A DNA stretch of 64,000 bases from Rudanella paleaurantiibacter (GTDB lineage Bacteria; Bacteroidota; Bacteroidia; Cytophagales; Spirosomataceae), in contig NZ_WELI01000001.1 in the NCBI RefSeq assembly GCF_009184635.1, positions 868,001 to 932,000 on the forward strand, given 5' to 3'. The notes beneath the pieces are model-generated. The model saw only the letters and a list, made by a program, of their open reading frames with translations, was not told the origin of the DNA and did no database searches. This document shows, piece after piece, positions 7,926 through 19,700 of the stretch (position 1 is the first letter of the stretch; each line of letters opens with the position of its first letter). The translations under genes were made by a program, and so were the position numbers.

Positions 7926-8672
7926 ATGCCTAAAATCATTATTGCCATTGATGGCTATTCGAGTTGCGGAAAGAGTACAACAGCTAAAGCAGTAGCAGCT
8001 CGAATGGGCTATGGCTACATCGACACCGGGGCTATGTACCGGGCGGTCAGTCTGTTTTTTATCCAGCAACATGTGGCACTCACTAACCCCAAAGAAGTAG
8101 CTGCCGCGCTTGATCAGATTCATATTACCTTCAACTTCAATCCCCGAATTGGCCGGAACGAAACCTGCCTGAACGGGCTGAATGTGGAAGAAGAAATCCG
8201 GAAAATGTATATCTCCAACTACGTGAGCGAGGTAAGTGCTATTCCGGAGGTTCGCTGGGCTATGGTGGCTCAGCAGCAGAAAATGGCCCGTCGTCGGGGC
8301 GTAGTTATGGATGGTCGGGATATCGGCACCAAGGTATTTCCAGACGCGGAGGTGAAAGTGTTTATGTCGGCCGATACGGCTGTGCGGGCCTTCCGGCGCC
8401 AACGCGAGTTGCTGGAGAAAGGCGAGTTGGTAGACATTGAAGATATCACGGCCAATATTGAGAAGCGCGACCGGATTGACACGAGTCGTGCCGAGAGTCC
8501 GCTGATTCAGGCACCCGATGCAGTGCCTCTGGATACCACGCACATGACCATCGAAGAGCAAATTGATTGGGTGGTAGCTTTAGCCGACCGGCGAATTGCC
8601 GAACTGTATCGGGAGGGTCACTTCGCGCAGCGACGCTCGGCGGAGGCTGACTCCAACACGTCTAACTCATGA
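7926..8672 (+). CDS. cmk: Cytidylate kinase
   Basis: From the ATG at 7926 the protein is 248 residues and opens with MPKIIIAIDGYSSCGKSTTA, the P-loop of CMP kinase, followed by YIDTGAMYRAVS, VMDGRDIGTKVFPDAEVKVF and RDRIDTSRAESPL, all diagnostic. It phosphorylates CMP and dCMP with ATP in pyrimidine nucleotide recycling in the cytoplasm. The frame extends back to a TTG at 7902, which is not needed. The stop overlaps the start of the next gene, a FAD oxidoreductase, by ATGA, so they are translationally coupled. A loose TTTTG and TTACTTTG pair upstream may be the promoter. Confidence 0.95.
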   Translation: MPKIIIAIDGYSSCGKSTTAKAVAARMGYGYIDTGAMYRAVSLFFIQQHVALTNPKEVAAALDQIHITFNFNPRIGRNETCLNGLNVEEEIRKMYISNYVSEVSAIPEVRWAMVAQQQKMARRRGVVMDGRDIGTKVFPDAEVKVFMSADTAVRAFRRQRELLEKGELVDIEDITANIEKRDRIDTSRAESPLIQAPDAVPLDTTHMTIEEQIDWVVALADRRIAELYREGHFAQRRSAEADSNTSNS

Positions 8673-9736
8673 CAAACGGTGACTATCTGATTGTTGGGCA
8701 GGGCGTTGCTGGTTCGGTGCTTGCCTGGACTCTCGATCAGATGGGTTGCCGGGTTTTCCTTGCCGATGCTCCTGAACAGCCCGCAGCCTCGCGGGTAGCG
8801 GCTGGTATTGTGAATCCGCTGACAGGCCGCAAACTCGTTCGTACCTGGCGGGCCGACGATCTGTTTCCGTTTCTCCATCGTTTCTACACGCAAGTGGAAG
8901 CGAAGCTGTCGGCTTCGTTCTTTCATCCGCGCTCTGTGTACCGGCCGTACCGGTCGTTAGCTGAAAAAAACGATTATGAAACGTATACCGCCGACCCTGA
9001 TGTCGCTCGGTACGTGAATCAATCGCCTGATAACCAATTTTTTGCTCCATATATAACCAATTCCTTTGGTGGCCTCGAAGTAACGCAGGCTGGCTGGCTG
9101 GATTTAAATCGATTTGTTGATTCAATTCGTGCGTATTTCGCGGAAAAAGAACAATTTATTTCGGCGTTTATAAATAGCAATGAACTAATAATCAATGGGT
9201 CGTCGATTAATTTTGATGGCTGCCAGTTTAAAAAAGTTATATTTTGTGATGGTGTGATGGCCCGCGAGAATCCATTATTTGCGTGGTTGCCGTACAATCC
9301 CGCAAAAGGGCAAGTTCTGACGGCCCGCGTTTTGAATTATCCTATCAAACATATAGTCAATCAAGGAGCTTTTATTTTACCTATCGACGACACTACGATA
9401 AAAATAGGGGCAACCTATAGCTGGCATGACCTCGATTGGCAAACAACTACCGACGGTCGTGCGTTTTTAGAAGCAAAGATTCGTGACTTACTACGGGTGC
9501 CTTACGAGGTAATTGGTCAGTCGGCGGGTATCCGGCCGGCCACTAAGGACCGTCGGCCGTTTGTGGGTCTTCACCCGGCCTATCCGTCGGTGGGTATCTT
9601 CGGTGGCTTGGGCAGTAAAGGGGTTTCACTGGCCCCTTATCTGGCTCGGCAGTTTGCTCAGTTTCTGCTGAAAGGTGAAGAATTAGACCCTGAAGTTAAT
9701 ATTCAACGTTGCCTTTCGTTATATTACCGTACATAG
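8669..9736 (+). CDS. FAD-dependent oxidoreductase (DAO family)
   Basis: The 355-residue protein begins with the Rossmann FAD loop DYLIVGQGVAGSVLAWTLDQ, followed by AASRVAAGIVNPLTGRKLVRTW, PAKGQVLTA and the C-terminal SAGIRPATKDRRPFVGLHPAYP and GGLGSKGVSLAPYLARQFA, the second FAD contact of D-amino-acid oxidase/glycine oxidase proteins. Members oxidise amines or amino acids with O2. The substrate cannot be assigned. Its start overlaps the cmk stop by four bases, which is odd for unrelated functions and suggests a shared transcript. The middle of the gene (about 9030-9430) is AT-richer than its ends. Confidence 0.83.
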   Translation: MTNGDYLIVGQGVAGSVLAWTLDQMGCRVFLADAPEQPAASRVAAGIVNPLTGRKLVRTWRADDLFPFLHRFYTQVEAKLSASFFHPRSVYRPYRSLAEKNDYETYTADPDVARYVNQSPDNQFFAPYITNSFGGLEVTQAGWLDLNRFVDSIRAYFAEKEQFISAFINSNELIINGSSINFDGCQFKKVIFCDGVMARENPLFAWLPYNPAKGQVLTARVLNYPIKHIVNQGAFILPIDDTTIKIGATYSWHDLDWQTTTDGRAFLEAKIRDLLRVPYEVIGQSAGIRPATKDRRPFVGLHPAYPSVGIFGGLGSKGVSLAPYLARQFAQFLLKGEELDPEVNIQRCLSLYYRT

Positions 9737-9863
9737 CGAAGTTGTTCAGTTTGTGGGTAGTGGCTTAGTAAACCGGTCCTGTTTTAGGGATTGCCTTTCG
9801 GCCTTTCTGTGCAGATTGTTCGACTCGTGAGTGCTTCTTTTTTCGCGGTTCAGCCAGTAGTTT

Positions 9864-12800
9864 ATGCGTAAGCAATACATCATTTTGTTGTTCCTCTGGG
9901 CCGGAATAATAGCCGGTGCTACCGCCCAGAACTACCCGTCTCTCGAACAGTTCGGGAAAAACCGAATTCAGTACCGGAACTTCAATTGGAAGATTGTCCG
10001 GACGGCCAACTTCGAGATTTACTTTTATCAGGACGGTAACCAACTGGCCAACCTGACAGCGCAGTATGCGGAATCGGAGTTCGACCGTATTACTGAACTG
10101 TTGGGCTACACGCCGTACAACCGCATCAAGATTTTCCTGTATAATTCGCCCCAGGAATTGGCGCAGAGCAACATCGGTATTAATCTGGTGGGTGAACTGG
10201 ATAGCCGGGAGCTCGATCTGGCCAAATCGCGGGTCGAAATTGCCTTTACTGGCGATCAGGTGAGCTTTCGGAAACGGCTCATCCACGATGTTTCGATGCT
10301 TTTTGTGTACGACATGCTCTACGGCGGTAGCCTGAAAGATGCGTTACAAAGCTCCCTTTTGCTTACGTTGCCCGACTGGTTCATGCCGGGTATTGCTGCG
10401 TATATCGCTGAGGGATATAGTATTGACCTCGATGATTACATGCGCGATGTGTCGCTGAACCGCACCATTCGCAAGCCCAGTTTACTGCAAGGCCGTGATG
10501 CCGAACGCATTGGGCAGTCGATCTGGAATTACATTGCTCAGAAATATGGCCGGGACAATATTTCGAATATTCTGAACCTGACTCGGATTATTCGTAACGA
10601 ACAGAGCAGTATTCAGAGCACACTCGGGGTGCCTTACAGCCGGTTCATTCGCGAATGGCGCGAGTATTATCTCAACATGGCCAAAGCCGTACCGGCCGAC
10701 GGCGCTGGGAGTAATGACGTAACCCTGCGCCTGAAAGGCACTGGCCGGGAGCAAAACCTGAACGATCTAAAGTTAAGTCCTGATAAACAGATGTTTGCCT
10801 TTTCGTCGGTCGATGATGGGAAGTTCAGTGTTGAAGTGTACAACGTGGCGACAAAGAAACGATTCTCGGTGCTGCAAGGAGGGTACCGGCTCGATGGTCA
10901 CGCTACGTTTACCAGCACGCCCTTACTGGCCTGGCAACGAAATAACGATCTGGTAGCGATTACGGATGAGAATGGACGCTCGTATTTGTACGTGTACACA
11001 AACCTCGACAAGCGGCCTAAGCTCCGGTTTCGGCGGGTAATTAATGGCCTCACGCAAATTGTAGGTGTTGATGCGTCGGATGATGGCGGAAGTCTGGTTC
11101 TTAGCGCCGACCGGCGGGGACAGAACGACCTCTTTGTGTACAACATCAGTCGGGGCTCGTATGCTCAATTAACCAATGACCTGTATGATGACCTGAATCC
11201 GGTTTTTGTGGGTCGGGGTACCAGCCGGATTGTGTTTGCTTCCAACCGAACCCTTGATACGCTGGGGGCCGACAAAGGATCGTACCGTACTATTAAAGAC
11301 CGGTTTTCGCTATTTTATCACGAAGGTGGATCACGCGCTACTTCGGTGCGGAGGCTTACCGATACGCTCGCAAACGCTGTCCGGCCGATTGCGGTTAGTG
11401 AGAACACCATTTATTATTTAGGATCGGCCAACGGTATTCAAAACCTATATCGGCTCTCGGTAGGGGATAGCGTAACGGCGTCGACAGTGGTGCCCATTAC
11501 GGCCTTTCCGAACAGTATTCGTCAGTATGACCTGATTCCGGCCAATGGTGGGTTCGTGTACAGTTTCCTGCGCAATAGCGAGTTAAATATTGGTTTTCGT
11601 TCCCAGCTGCCACTTAACACGGCCCTGCGGCTGGCACCCACACAACGAAACGTTGCCTTGGGTTTGATTCCTGCCGTTGCTCCTAAAGCACCTGAACCTA
11701 CTCCCGCTGCTCCCGGTGACACCACGGCTAAAGCAACGGCACCGGCAGTATCAACTACGGCTGTCGCCGGACGTTTAGCGCTTGAGCCGGGTGAGGTCGA
11801 TACCGACAATTACCAGTTTGACCCGGAAGTGCTGAAAGCCGCCGAATACCGTCAGCGTCGGAGTGCGGGACTGGCTACGAGTACGTCGGCCCCTATGCCC
11901 CGGAGTCGCCGACGTGAGAATATTACTATTCGGGGGCCATTTGATTATCGGGGTCTGTTCATTGCCAGCGATGCCACTTCGGCTTGGCGTATTGATCCAA
12001 TCCGGGGCTTTGGATTCTCGCAAAACGTCACCATGAACGACCTTCTGGAGAACCATATCATCAAGGCTGGTCTGTTCATTACAACGAATCTTCGGAACAG
12101 CGACTTGTTTGCTGAGTACCAGAACCTGACCAATCGTATTGATTATGGGGTGCGGGTCGATCGGCAAACGTTGTTCTTCGACAATGGTTTACTTAGTCAA
12201 AAATACCGCTTTAACCGAGTTGCTTTCTCGGCCTCGTACCCTATTTCAGTAACGAGCCGATTTACACTTTCGCCCTTCTACACACTGACCCGCCGGATTG
12301 AGTTACTGAACATTGCCGAGGCCGATCGGACATCGGACTATGCTGGTTTGCGGGCCGAGTTTGTGTATGACGACAGCAAGGTTAACGGGATGAATATGAT
12401 TGAGGGAACGCGGGCTAAGTTGCGGTTTGAGAACTACACTGGCATCCGGTCGGCGTCGGAAAGTTTCCGTCGGATCACTCTCGATTTTCGGCGATATCAG
12501 AAACTACACCGTGATTTGATGCTGGCTTTACGCCTTTCGGTGAGCCAATCGGGCGGGCCTGCACCTAAGCAGAGTACCTTGGGTGGTATGGAAAACTGGA
12601 TCGGTGGTCAGCAGGAGCAGATTGCAACAAACCCCTTGTTGGTGCCTAATCAGTACAGCCAAAACCGCGACGATTACCGGGATGTATTCTTCCTCGACTT
12701 TGCCACTAATCTACGCGGATTTCGTCAGGGTAAACTTACTGGCAATAGCCACATGCTGTTGAATGCCGAGTTGCGGATACCTCTCGTAAAGTATATCTAT

Positions 12801-13127
12801 CGGGGTAATATTACGTCAAACTTCCTGCGCAATCTGCAATTGGTAGCGTTCTCTGATATAGGTACTGCCTGGTCGGGTAGGGGACCATTCAACCGTCAAA
12901 ACAACCTGAATACGGAGTTAATTGGTTTCAATCCGCAGCCAAATGGTACGTTACCACCATTTGGGGCAGTGGTCACAAACTTCAAAAACCCGTTCCTTAT
13001 CGGCTATGGGGCGGGTGTACGGACAATGCTGTTTGGGTATTATGTGAAGTTTGATTACGGCTGGGGACTCGAAAATAACGTAGTAAATAAGCCTGTTGCT
13101 TACCTCACATTAGGCTACGATTTTTAA
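9864..13127 (+). CDS. TolB-like propeller plus outer-membrane barrel protein
   Basis: The 1087-residue protein has a signal peptide (residues 1-21, ending GATAQ). Next is a segment of about 250 residues resembling the peptidase-MA-like part of Bacteroidota 'TolB' proteins (IYFYQDGNQLANLTAQYAES, LPDWFMPGIAAYIAEGYS). No HEXXH is visible; the matching place reads HDVSM, so it is probably not an active zinc peptidase. Residues about 285-560 form TolB/PD40 propeller blades (DDGGSLVLSADRRGQNDLFVYN). An Ala/Pro/Thr linker lies near 600-640. The last 400 residues are barrel-like beta strands ending in YLTLGYDF, with the terminal aromatic typical of outer-membrane proteins. It is likely a large outer-membrane protein of unknown role, transcribed alone and closed by a strong terminator. 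Confidence 0.72.
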   Translation: MRKQYIILLFLWAGIIAGATAQNYPSLEQFGKNRIQYRNFNWKIVRTANFEIYFYQDGNQLANLTAQYAESEFDRITELLGYTPYNRIKIFLYNSPQELAQSNIGINLVGELDSRELDLAKSRVEIAFTGDQVSFRKRLIHDVSMLFVYDMLYGGSLKDALQSSLLLTLPDWFMPGIAAYIAEGYSIDLDDYMRDVSLNRTIRKPSLLQGRDAERIGQSIWNYIAQKYGRDNISNILNLTRIIRNEQSSIQSTLGVPYSRFIREWREYYLNMAKAVPADGAGSNDVTLRLKGTGREQNLNDLKLSPDKQMFAFSSVDDGKFSVEVYNVATKKRFSVLQGGYRLDGHATFTSTPLLAWQRNNDLVAITDENGRSYLYVYTNLDKRPKLRFRRVINGLTQIVGVDASDDGGSLVLSADRRGQNDLFVYNISRGSYAQLTNDLYDDLNPVFVGRGTSRIVFASNRTLDTLGADKGSYRTIKDRFSLFYHEGGSRATSVRRLTDTLANAVRPIAVSENTIYYLGSANGIQNLYRLSVGDSVTASTVVPITAFPNSIRQYDLIPANGGFVYSFLRNSELNIGFRSQLPLNTALRLAPTQRNVALGLIPAVAPKAPEPTPAAPGDTTAKATAPAVSTTAVAGRLALEPGEVDTDNYQFDPEVLKAAEYRQRRSAGLATSTSAPMPRSRRRENITIRGPFDYRGLFIASDATSAWRIDPIRGFGFSQNVTMNDLLENHIIKAGLFITTNLRNSDLFAEYQNLTNRIDYGVRVDRQTLFFDNGLLSQKYRFNRVAFSASYPISVTSRFTLSPFYTLTRRIELLNIAEADRTSDYAGLRAEFVYDDSKVNGMNMIEGTRAKLRFENYTGIRSASESFRRITLDFRRYQKLHRDLMLALRLSVSQSGGPAPKQSTLGGMENWIGGQQEQIATNPLLVPNQYSQNRDDYRDVFFLDFATNLRGFRQGKLTGNSHMLLNAELRIPLVKYIYRGNITSNFLRNLQLVAFSDIGTAWSGRGPFNRQNNLNTELIGFNPQPNGTLPPFGAVVTNFKNPFLIGYGAGVRTMLFGYYVKFDYGWGLENNVVNKPVAYLTLGYDF

Positions 13128-13150
13128 GTATAAATAGCCGGTTTAGGGCC

Positions 13151-13190
13151 AGCCCCCTGATAGCTAAAATGCTGTCAGGGGGCTTTGTTT
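13151..13190 (+). terminator. Intrinsic terminator after the TolB-like gene
   Basis: AGCCCCCTGATAGC (13151-13164) pairs with GCTGTCAGGGGGCT (13171-13184) with a single G-U pair, followed by TTGTTTT. It lies 24 bases after the stop. Confidence 0.88.
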
Positions 13191-13724
13191 TGTGCTGAAA
13201 ATGGCACTTTTATGGTATTTTGTAGCGCATGGTTTCTATATTTGTCTACTTGTTAAAAGTACGGTAAAGTATAGAACAGGTAACTTACTTGCCTTCGGCA
13301 TATTCTCTCTCCCTATTCCTGTTACTTCGCTTATGGGTCTCCCGTCCAACAGGAGATTTGGTATACTCAATTGCCTCAACCTATACCTAAGCGATCATAT
13401 ATGGGTCTCCTTTGGCACAGTTTTAGCTAAACCGGGGCCTATGCAGGTGGATACTAAGTACGGATTTTTAGGTTAGGTACGGCATGAAAGCCTGAATAAA
13501 TCGTGTCATGAATAAAGGCTTAATTGTTTGTAATTCAGATGATTGCAATTAATGGGCTGATTTTGAAATTAAGGGTATGTGTTTTGGCATAGTTTTAGAT
13601 ACTTCAGAGGTAGTAAAAAGGGCTTATTGGCTAGTAATGAGTATTCATGGAATGATGAACAAATTGGTGCATTCATACTATTGCTCAAACGCTAACCACT
13701 ATTCCTACCCAAATTAAGTTGCAG
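13191..13724 (+). promoter_or_regulatory. Long untranslated leader and promoter region of the giant gene
   Basis: About 530 AT-rich bases lie between the terminator and the ATG at 13725. A 94-codon ORF at 13192-13476 has no protein-like features and is not called. The region holds two copies of TTTGGCAYAGTTTTAG (13411-13426 and 13583-13598) and two copies of TATGGGTCTCC (near 13333 and 13399). Its length and repeated words suggest a regulated promoter or leader. Confidence 0.5.
13411..13428 (+). promoter_or_regulatory. Candidate sigma-54 promoter for the giant gene
   Basis: TTTGGCACAGTTTTAGCT has the -24/-12 layout GG-N10-GC (GG at 13414-13415, GC at 13426-13427) and a good -24 half, TTGGCACA. 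The -12 half, TTAGCT, departs from TTGCT by one base. A second copy at 13582-13600 keeps the -24 half but has GA instead of GC. Start of transcription would be near 13439. Confidence 0.4.
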
Positions 13725-16700
13725 ATGAACGTCAACTCTACCCAAACGTTTCCGGATCGTAAGCGCAACCAGCGTACACGGCAGCGAGCCATCCAGCAAA
13801 TGGGGCAGCTCAGCCAGTGGATTCTCATGGTTGCTCAACTCATCGAAAAGATACCCTTCGTTGGGCGAGCCTGGCTTGCAAAAGCCTCTCCTCACCCCGG
13901 TACTCAGGGTGAACCCTCGCACTGGTATTCAGGGTTTCGCCGAGCTTCATCTGCGTTCAGCCGGTATGCCTTCGGGATGCGGGTTGACCCCCCCGATTCA
14001 AACTCTCACCCACCTGATAGTCAATTGCGTATCCAACTTTATTTACAGAGTTTTCTAATGAATGGGCAACCTTTACTAAGAAACATGGTCAACCTTATCC
14101 AAAGCTGCTGGCTGGTTTGTTGCCAGGGCTTAGGCATGAGTGCTGATCGGCGAGCTGTCCGGTGGTGGAGCCATCGGGATGGGCAGGTGCCCTTGCCAGC
14201 GAAGATTGTTCAGCTACGAAAGCAGACCACAACGCAATGGGCTTTTTTGAGCGCATTGATGTTGTCGTTTGGGCTTTTATCCTCGCTGGGCGCTTCCGCA
14301 CAAGCACCGTCCGGGAATGTTGATCTCTCGGTCTCTGCCTCCATCAGCAATGCTGCTCCTCAGGTGGGCAGCCCGCTGACGTATACCATCGCTGTGGCCA
14401 ATAGTTCGACTGTGACGGCATCCAATGTGCGCGTCAAAGTCACTATCCCCGCCGGGTATATCACGGTCAACTCATTCACCGCTTCAACAGGGGCTTCCAG
14501 CTTCAGTGCTGCAACCGGTGACTGGACCATCGCATCGTTGCCCGGCAACACCACGGCTACCGTCCTCATTTCGGCGACATCGCTGGAGCGGGGCGTTGCC
14601 TTTACAACAGCTGAGGTAATTGGAGCGGATCAGTCGGATGTAGACTCCGTTCCGAATAATGGAAGCTATCTGGAAGATGACATCGATAATGTCTGCTTCT
14701 CGATTCCTCTTCTTTTCTATGCTGGTGATGAGTACGAAGTTTCGGCTCCGGCGAGTTTCTCGGGCGTTCGTTTCTTCCGGAATGGTGCCGAAGTTGGCAC
14801 TGCTGCCGTTTCAAGCGATTTGGCTTCGGTTGATGCCAACGGAAACCTGCTCATTAAAAGTGTAGGTGTTTATTCGTTAGTAGCATCGCTCAGCGGTTGC
14901 CAGGCTGGTAACTGTTGTGATATTATTGTGGAACCCGGCCCGCTTGCGAGTCTGGGTAATTATGTTTGGCTCGACAACAACCGCGACGGTCAGCAGGGGC
15001 CCACTAATCTGGAACCGCCCGTTGCTGGTGTAACGGTTCAGTTGTTCCAGCCGGGTAGCACCAGCGCGGTATCTACTACAGTTACCGATGCCAATGGTTC
15101 GTACTTGTTTGCTAATCTGGTTCCGGGTGAGTACTACGTAGTGTTTACTCCCCCCGCGAACTTTACGTTTACGACGGCTAACTCGACCTCACCGATCAGT
15201 GGAACCGGGGCCGATGCTGTTGATAGCGACGCAGATGTATTAATAGGAAGAACACAAACGTACACCCTCGTAGGTGGAGAGAGCAATCTGACGGTTGATG
15301 CCGGCTTGTTGCCACTTCCTGCTTCGTTGGGTGATTTTGTGTGGAGCGATACGAATGGCAACGGCCAACAGGATCCGGGTGAACCGGGCGTACAGGGTGT
15401 TGTAGTAACACTCTACCAGCCAGGCACCTCGACGCCAGTCGGCAGTGCCACCACGACAGCCACGGGTGCTTACAGCTTCACAGGCCTGACGCCGGGTGAC
15501 TACTACGTGGTCTTTACGGCTCCCCAAGGAACGACCTTCACCACCTCGAACACAGGCTCTGACCTGACCGATAGCGATATCGCCAGCACGACAGGTCTGT
15601 TAGGCTCGACGGGTGTAATTAGTTTGACCGCTGGTGAGAACAACCCGACGATTGACGCGGGTCTGGTACCGCTGCTGGCTTCGCTGGGCGACTACGTCTG
15701 GATCGACAGCAACGGCAACGGCCAGCAGGATGCGGGTGAGACGGGTGTACCTAATGTAACGGTGCAGCTCTTCACGGCCGCCGGCACACCGGTTGCCAGC
15801 ACGACCACCAACACATCTGGTCTTTACAGCTTCACGGGTCTGACTGCAGGTAGCTACTACGTAGTCTTCACGGCTCCGCAGGGCACCACCTTTACGACAG
15901 CCAACACGGGCTCGGATCTGACCGACAGCGATGTGGCCAGCACGACGGGTCTGCTGGGCTCGGCGGGTATCGTCAGCCTGACAGCAGGGGAGAACAACCC
16001 GACCATCGACGCGGGTCTGATCCCGCTGAAGGCTTCGTTGGGTAACTATGTGTGGTTTGACGCCAACAAGAATGGTCAGCAGGACCCCACCGAGACGGGC
16101 GTCTCGAATGTAACGGTGACCTTGTACAGCAGCCTGAGCGCAGCTCCGCTGGCGACGCAGGTGACCTCGGCTTCGGGCACGTATCTGTTTACCAACCTGG
16201 ATGCGGGTGATTACTACGTGGTCTTCACGGCTCCGGGTGGATTTACCTTCACGACGGCGAACGTAGGGTCTGATGTGACCGACAGTGATGCGCAGAGCTT
16301 CACGGGTCAGAGCGGCTCGACGGGTGTGTACAGCCTGAGCGCAGGCGAGCAGAACCTGACGGTAGACGCGGGTATCATTCCGCTGCCAGCCTCATTGGGT
16401 GACTTTGTATGGTTAGACACAAACCGTAACGGAGTTCAGGATCCGGGTGAGCCGGGCTACCCTGGTGTAGAGGTGACATTATATGATGCGATTAGCGGAA
16501 CCGTCGTTTCAACCACGGTAACGTCTGCATCGGGTCTGTATGCCTTTACAAATTTGCCAGCCGGTGAATACTATGTAACATTCACGGCTCCGCAAGGAAC
16601 AACGTTTACGACTTCTAATGCAACCACCGACAATCTGGATAGCGATATCGAGAGCCTGAGTGGTCTGATTGGACGTACTGGTACGTATACATTAGTAGCT

Positions 16701-19700
16701 GGACAAAACAACCCGACGGTTGACGCGGGTCTGGTACCGCTGCTGGCTTCGCTGGGCGACTACGTCTGGATCGACAGCAACGGCGATGGTCAGCAAGGCC
16801 CAGCCGGTGTTGAACCGCCGGTCGCCAATGTGGTTGTGACGCTCTACCAGCCGGGTAACCCCACACCGGTAGGCAGCACGACGACTAACACGTCTGGTTT
16901 CTACAGCTTCACGGGCCTCACCGCCGGAGACTACTACGTGGTCTTCGCAGCCCCGCAGGGCACCACCTTTACGACAGCCAACACGGGCTCTGACCTGACC
17001 GACAGTGATGTGGCCAGCACGACGGGTCTGCTGGGCTCGACGGGTATCGTCAGCCTGACGGCGGGCGAGAACAACCCGACCATCGACGCGGGTTTGATTC
17101 CGCTGAAGGCTTCGTTGGGTAACTACGTGTGGTTTGACGCCAACAAGAATGGTCAGCAGGACCCCACCGAGACGGGCGTCTCGAACGTAACGGTGACCTT
17201 GTACAGCAGCCTGAGCGCAGCTCCGCTGGCGACGCAGGTGACCTCGGCTTCGGGCACGTATCTGTTCACCAACCTGGATGCGGGTGACTACTACGTGGTC
17301 TTCACGGCTCCGGGTGGATTCACCTTCACGACGGCGAATGTAGGGTCTGATGTGACCGACAGTGATGCGCAGAGCTTCACGGGTCAGAGCGGCTCGACGG
17401 GTGTGTACAGCCTGAGCGCGGGTGAGCAGAACCTGACGGTAGACGCGGGTATCATTCCGCTGCCAGCCTCATTGGGTGACTTTGTATGGAGTGATACGAA
17501 TGGCAACGGCCAGCAGGATCCGGGTGAACCGGGCGTACAGGGTGTTGTAGTAACACTCTATCAGCCAGGTACCTCGACGCCAGTCGGCAGTGCCACCACG
17601 ACGGCCACGGGTGCATACAGCTTCACGGGCCTGACGCCGGGCGACTACTACGTGGTCTTCACGGCTCCACAGGGTTCTACGTTCACGACGCCAAATACAG
17701 GCTCGGATGCAACAGACAGTGATGTTGCCAGTACGACCGGTTTGTTAGGTTCGACTGGTGTAATTAGTTTGACCGCTGGTGAGAACAACCCGACGGTTGA
17801 CGCCGGTCTGGTACCGCTGCTGGCTTCGCTGGGCGACTACGTCTGGATCGACAGCAACGGCAACGGCCAGCAGGATGCGGGTGAGACAGGTGTACCTAAT
17901 GTAGCGGTACAGCTCTTCACCGCAACGGGTACGCCAGTAGGTAGTACGACGACCAATACGTCTGGTTTCTACAGCTTCACGGGCTTGACGGCGGGTAGCT
18001 ACTACGTAGTCTTCACGGCTCCGCAGGGCACCACCTTTACAACGGCCAACACGGGCTCGGATCTGACCGACAGTGATGTGGCCAGTATGACGGGTCTGCT
18101 GGGCTCGACGGGTATCGTCAGCCTGACGGCAGGGGAGAACAACCCGACCATCGACGCGGGTTTGATTCCGCTGAAGGCTTCGTTGGGTAACTACGTGTGG
18201 TTTGACGCCAACAAGAATGGTCAGCAGGACCCCACCGAGACGGGCGTATCGAACGTAACGGTGACGCTTTACAGCAGCCTGAGTGCAGCTCCGCTGGCGA
18301 CGCAGGTGACCTCGGCCTCGGGCACGTATCTGTTCACCAACCTGGATGCGGGTGATTACTACGTGGTCTTCACGGCCCCGGGCGGGTTCACCTTCACGAC
18401 GGCGAACGTGGGTTCAGACGTAACGGACAGTGATGCGCAGAGCTTCACGGGTCAGAGCGGTTCGACGGGTGTGTACAGTCTGAGCGCGGGTGAGCAGAAC
18501 CTGACGGTAGATGCGGGTATCATTCCGCTGCCCGCTTCGTTGGGTGACTTTGTATGGAGTGATACGAATGGCAACGGCCAGCAGGATCCGGGTGAGCCGG
18601 GCGTACAGGGTGTTGTAGTAACACTCTATCAGCCAGGCACCTCGACGCCAGTCGGCAGTGCCACCACGACGGCCACGGGTGCATACAGCTTCACGGGCCT
18701 GACGCCGGGTGACTACTACGTGGTCTTTACGGCTCCACAGGGTTCTACGTTCACGACGCCAAATACAGGCTCGGATCTGACGGATAGCGATGTTGCCAGC
18801 ACGACGGGTCTGTTAGGGTCAACGGGTATCGTGAGCTTGACCGCTGGTCAGGTGAATAATACGGTTGACGCCGGTCTGGTACCGCTGCTGGCTTCGCTGG
18901 GCGACTACGTCTGGATTGACAGCAACGGCAACGGCCAGCAGGATGCGGGTGAGACAGGTGTACCTAATGTAACGGTGCAGCTCTTCACGGCCGCCGGCAC
19001 ACCGGTTGCCAGCACGACCACCAACACATCTGGTCTTTACAGCTTCACGGGTCTGACGGCAGGTAGCTACTACGTCGTCTTCACGGCACCGCAGGGCACC
19101 ACCTTTACGACGGCCAACACGGGCTCGGATCTGACCGACAGTGATGTGGCCAGTATGACGGGTCTGCTGGGCTCGACGGGTATCGTGAGCCTGACGGCAG
19201 GGGAGAACAACCCGACCATCGACGCGGGTCTGATTCCGCTGAAGGCTTCGTTGGGCAACTACGTGTGGTTTGATGCCAACAAGAATGGTCAGCAGGACCC
19301 CACCGAGACGGGCGTCTCGAACGTAACGGTGACCTTGTACAGCAGCCTGAGCGCAGCTCCGCTGGCGACGCAGGTGACCTCGGCTTCGGGCACGTATCTG
19401 TTCACCAACCTGGATGCGGGTGACTACTACGTGGTCTTCACGGCTCCGGGTGGATTCACCTTCACGACGGCGAATGTAGGGTCTGATGTGACCGACAGTG
19501 ATGCGCAGAGCTTCACGGGTCAGAGCGGCTCGACGGGTGTGTACAGCCTGAGCGCGGGTGAGCAGAACCTGACGGTAGACGCGGGTATCATTCCGCTGCC
19601 AGCCTCATTGGGTGACTTTGTATGGAGTGATACGAATGGCAACGGCCAGCAGGATCCGGGTGAACCGGGCGTACAGGGTGTTGTAGTAACACTCTATCAG

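Noticed and set aside
7914-8561. 215-codon minus-strand ORF over cytidylate kinase
   Set aside because: It is fully antisense to cmk, which has all its family motifs.
13192-13476. 94-codon ORF upstream of the giant gene
   Set aside because: It overlaps the terminator tail, has no domain or coherent signal peptide, and lies in the AT-rich leader with promoter-like motifs.
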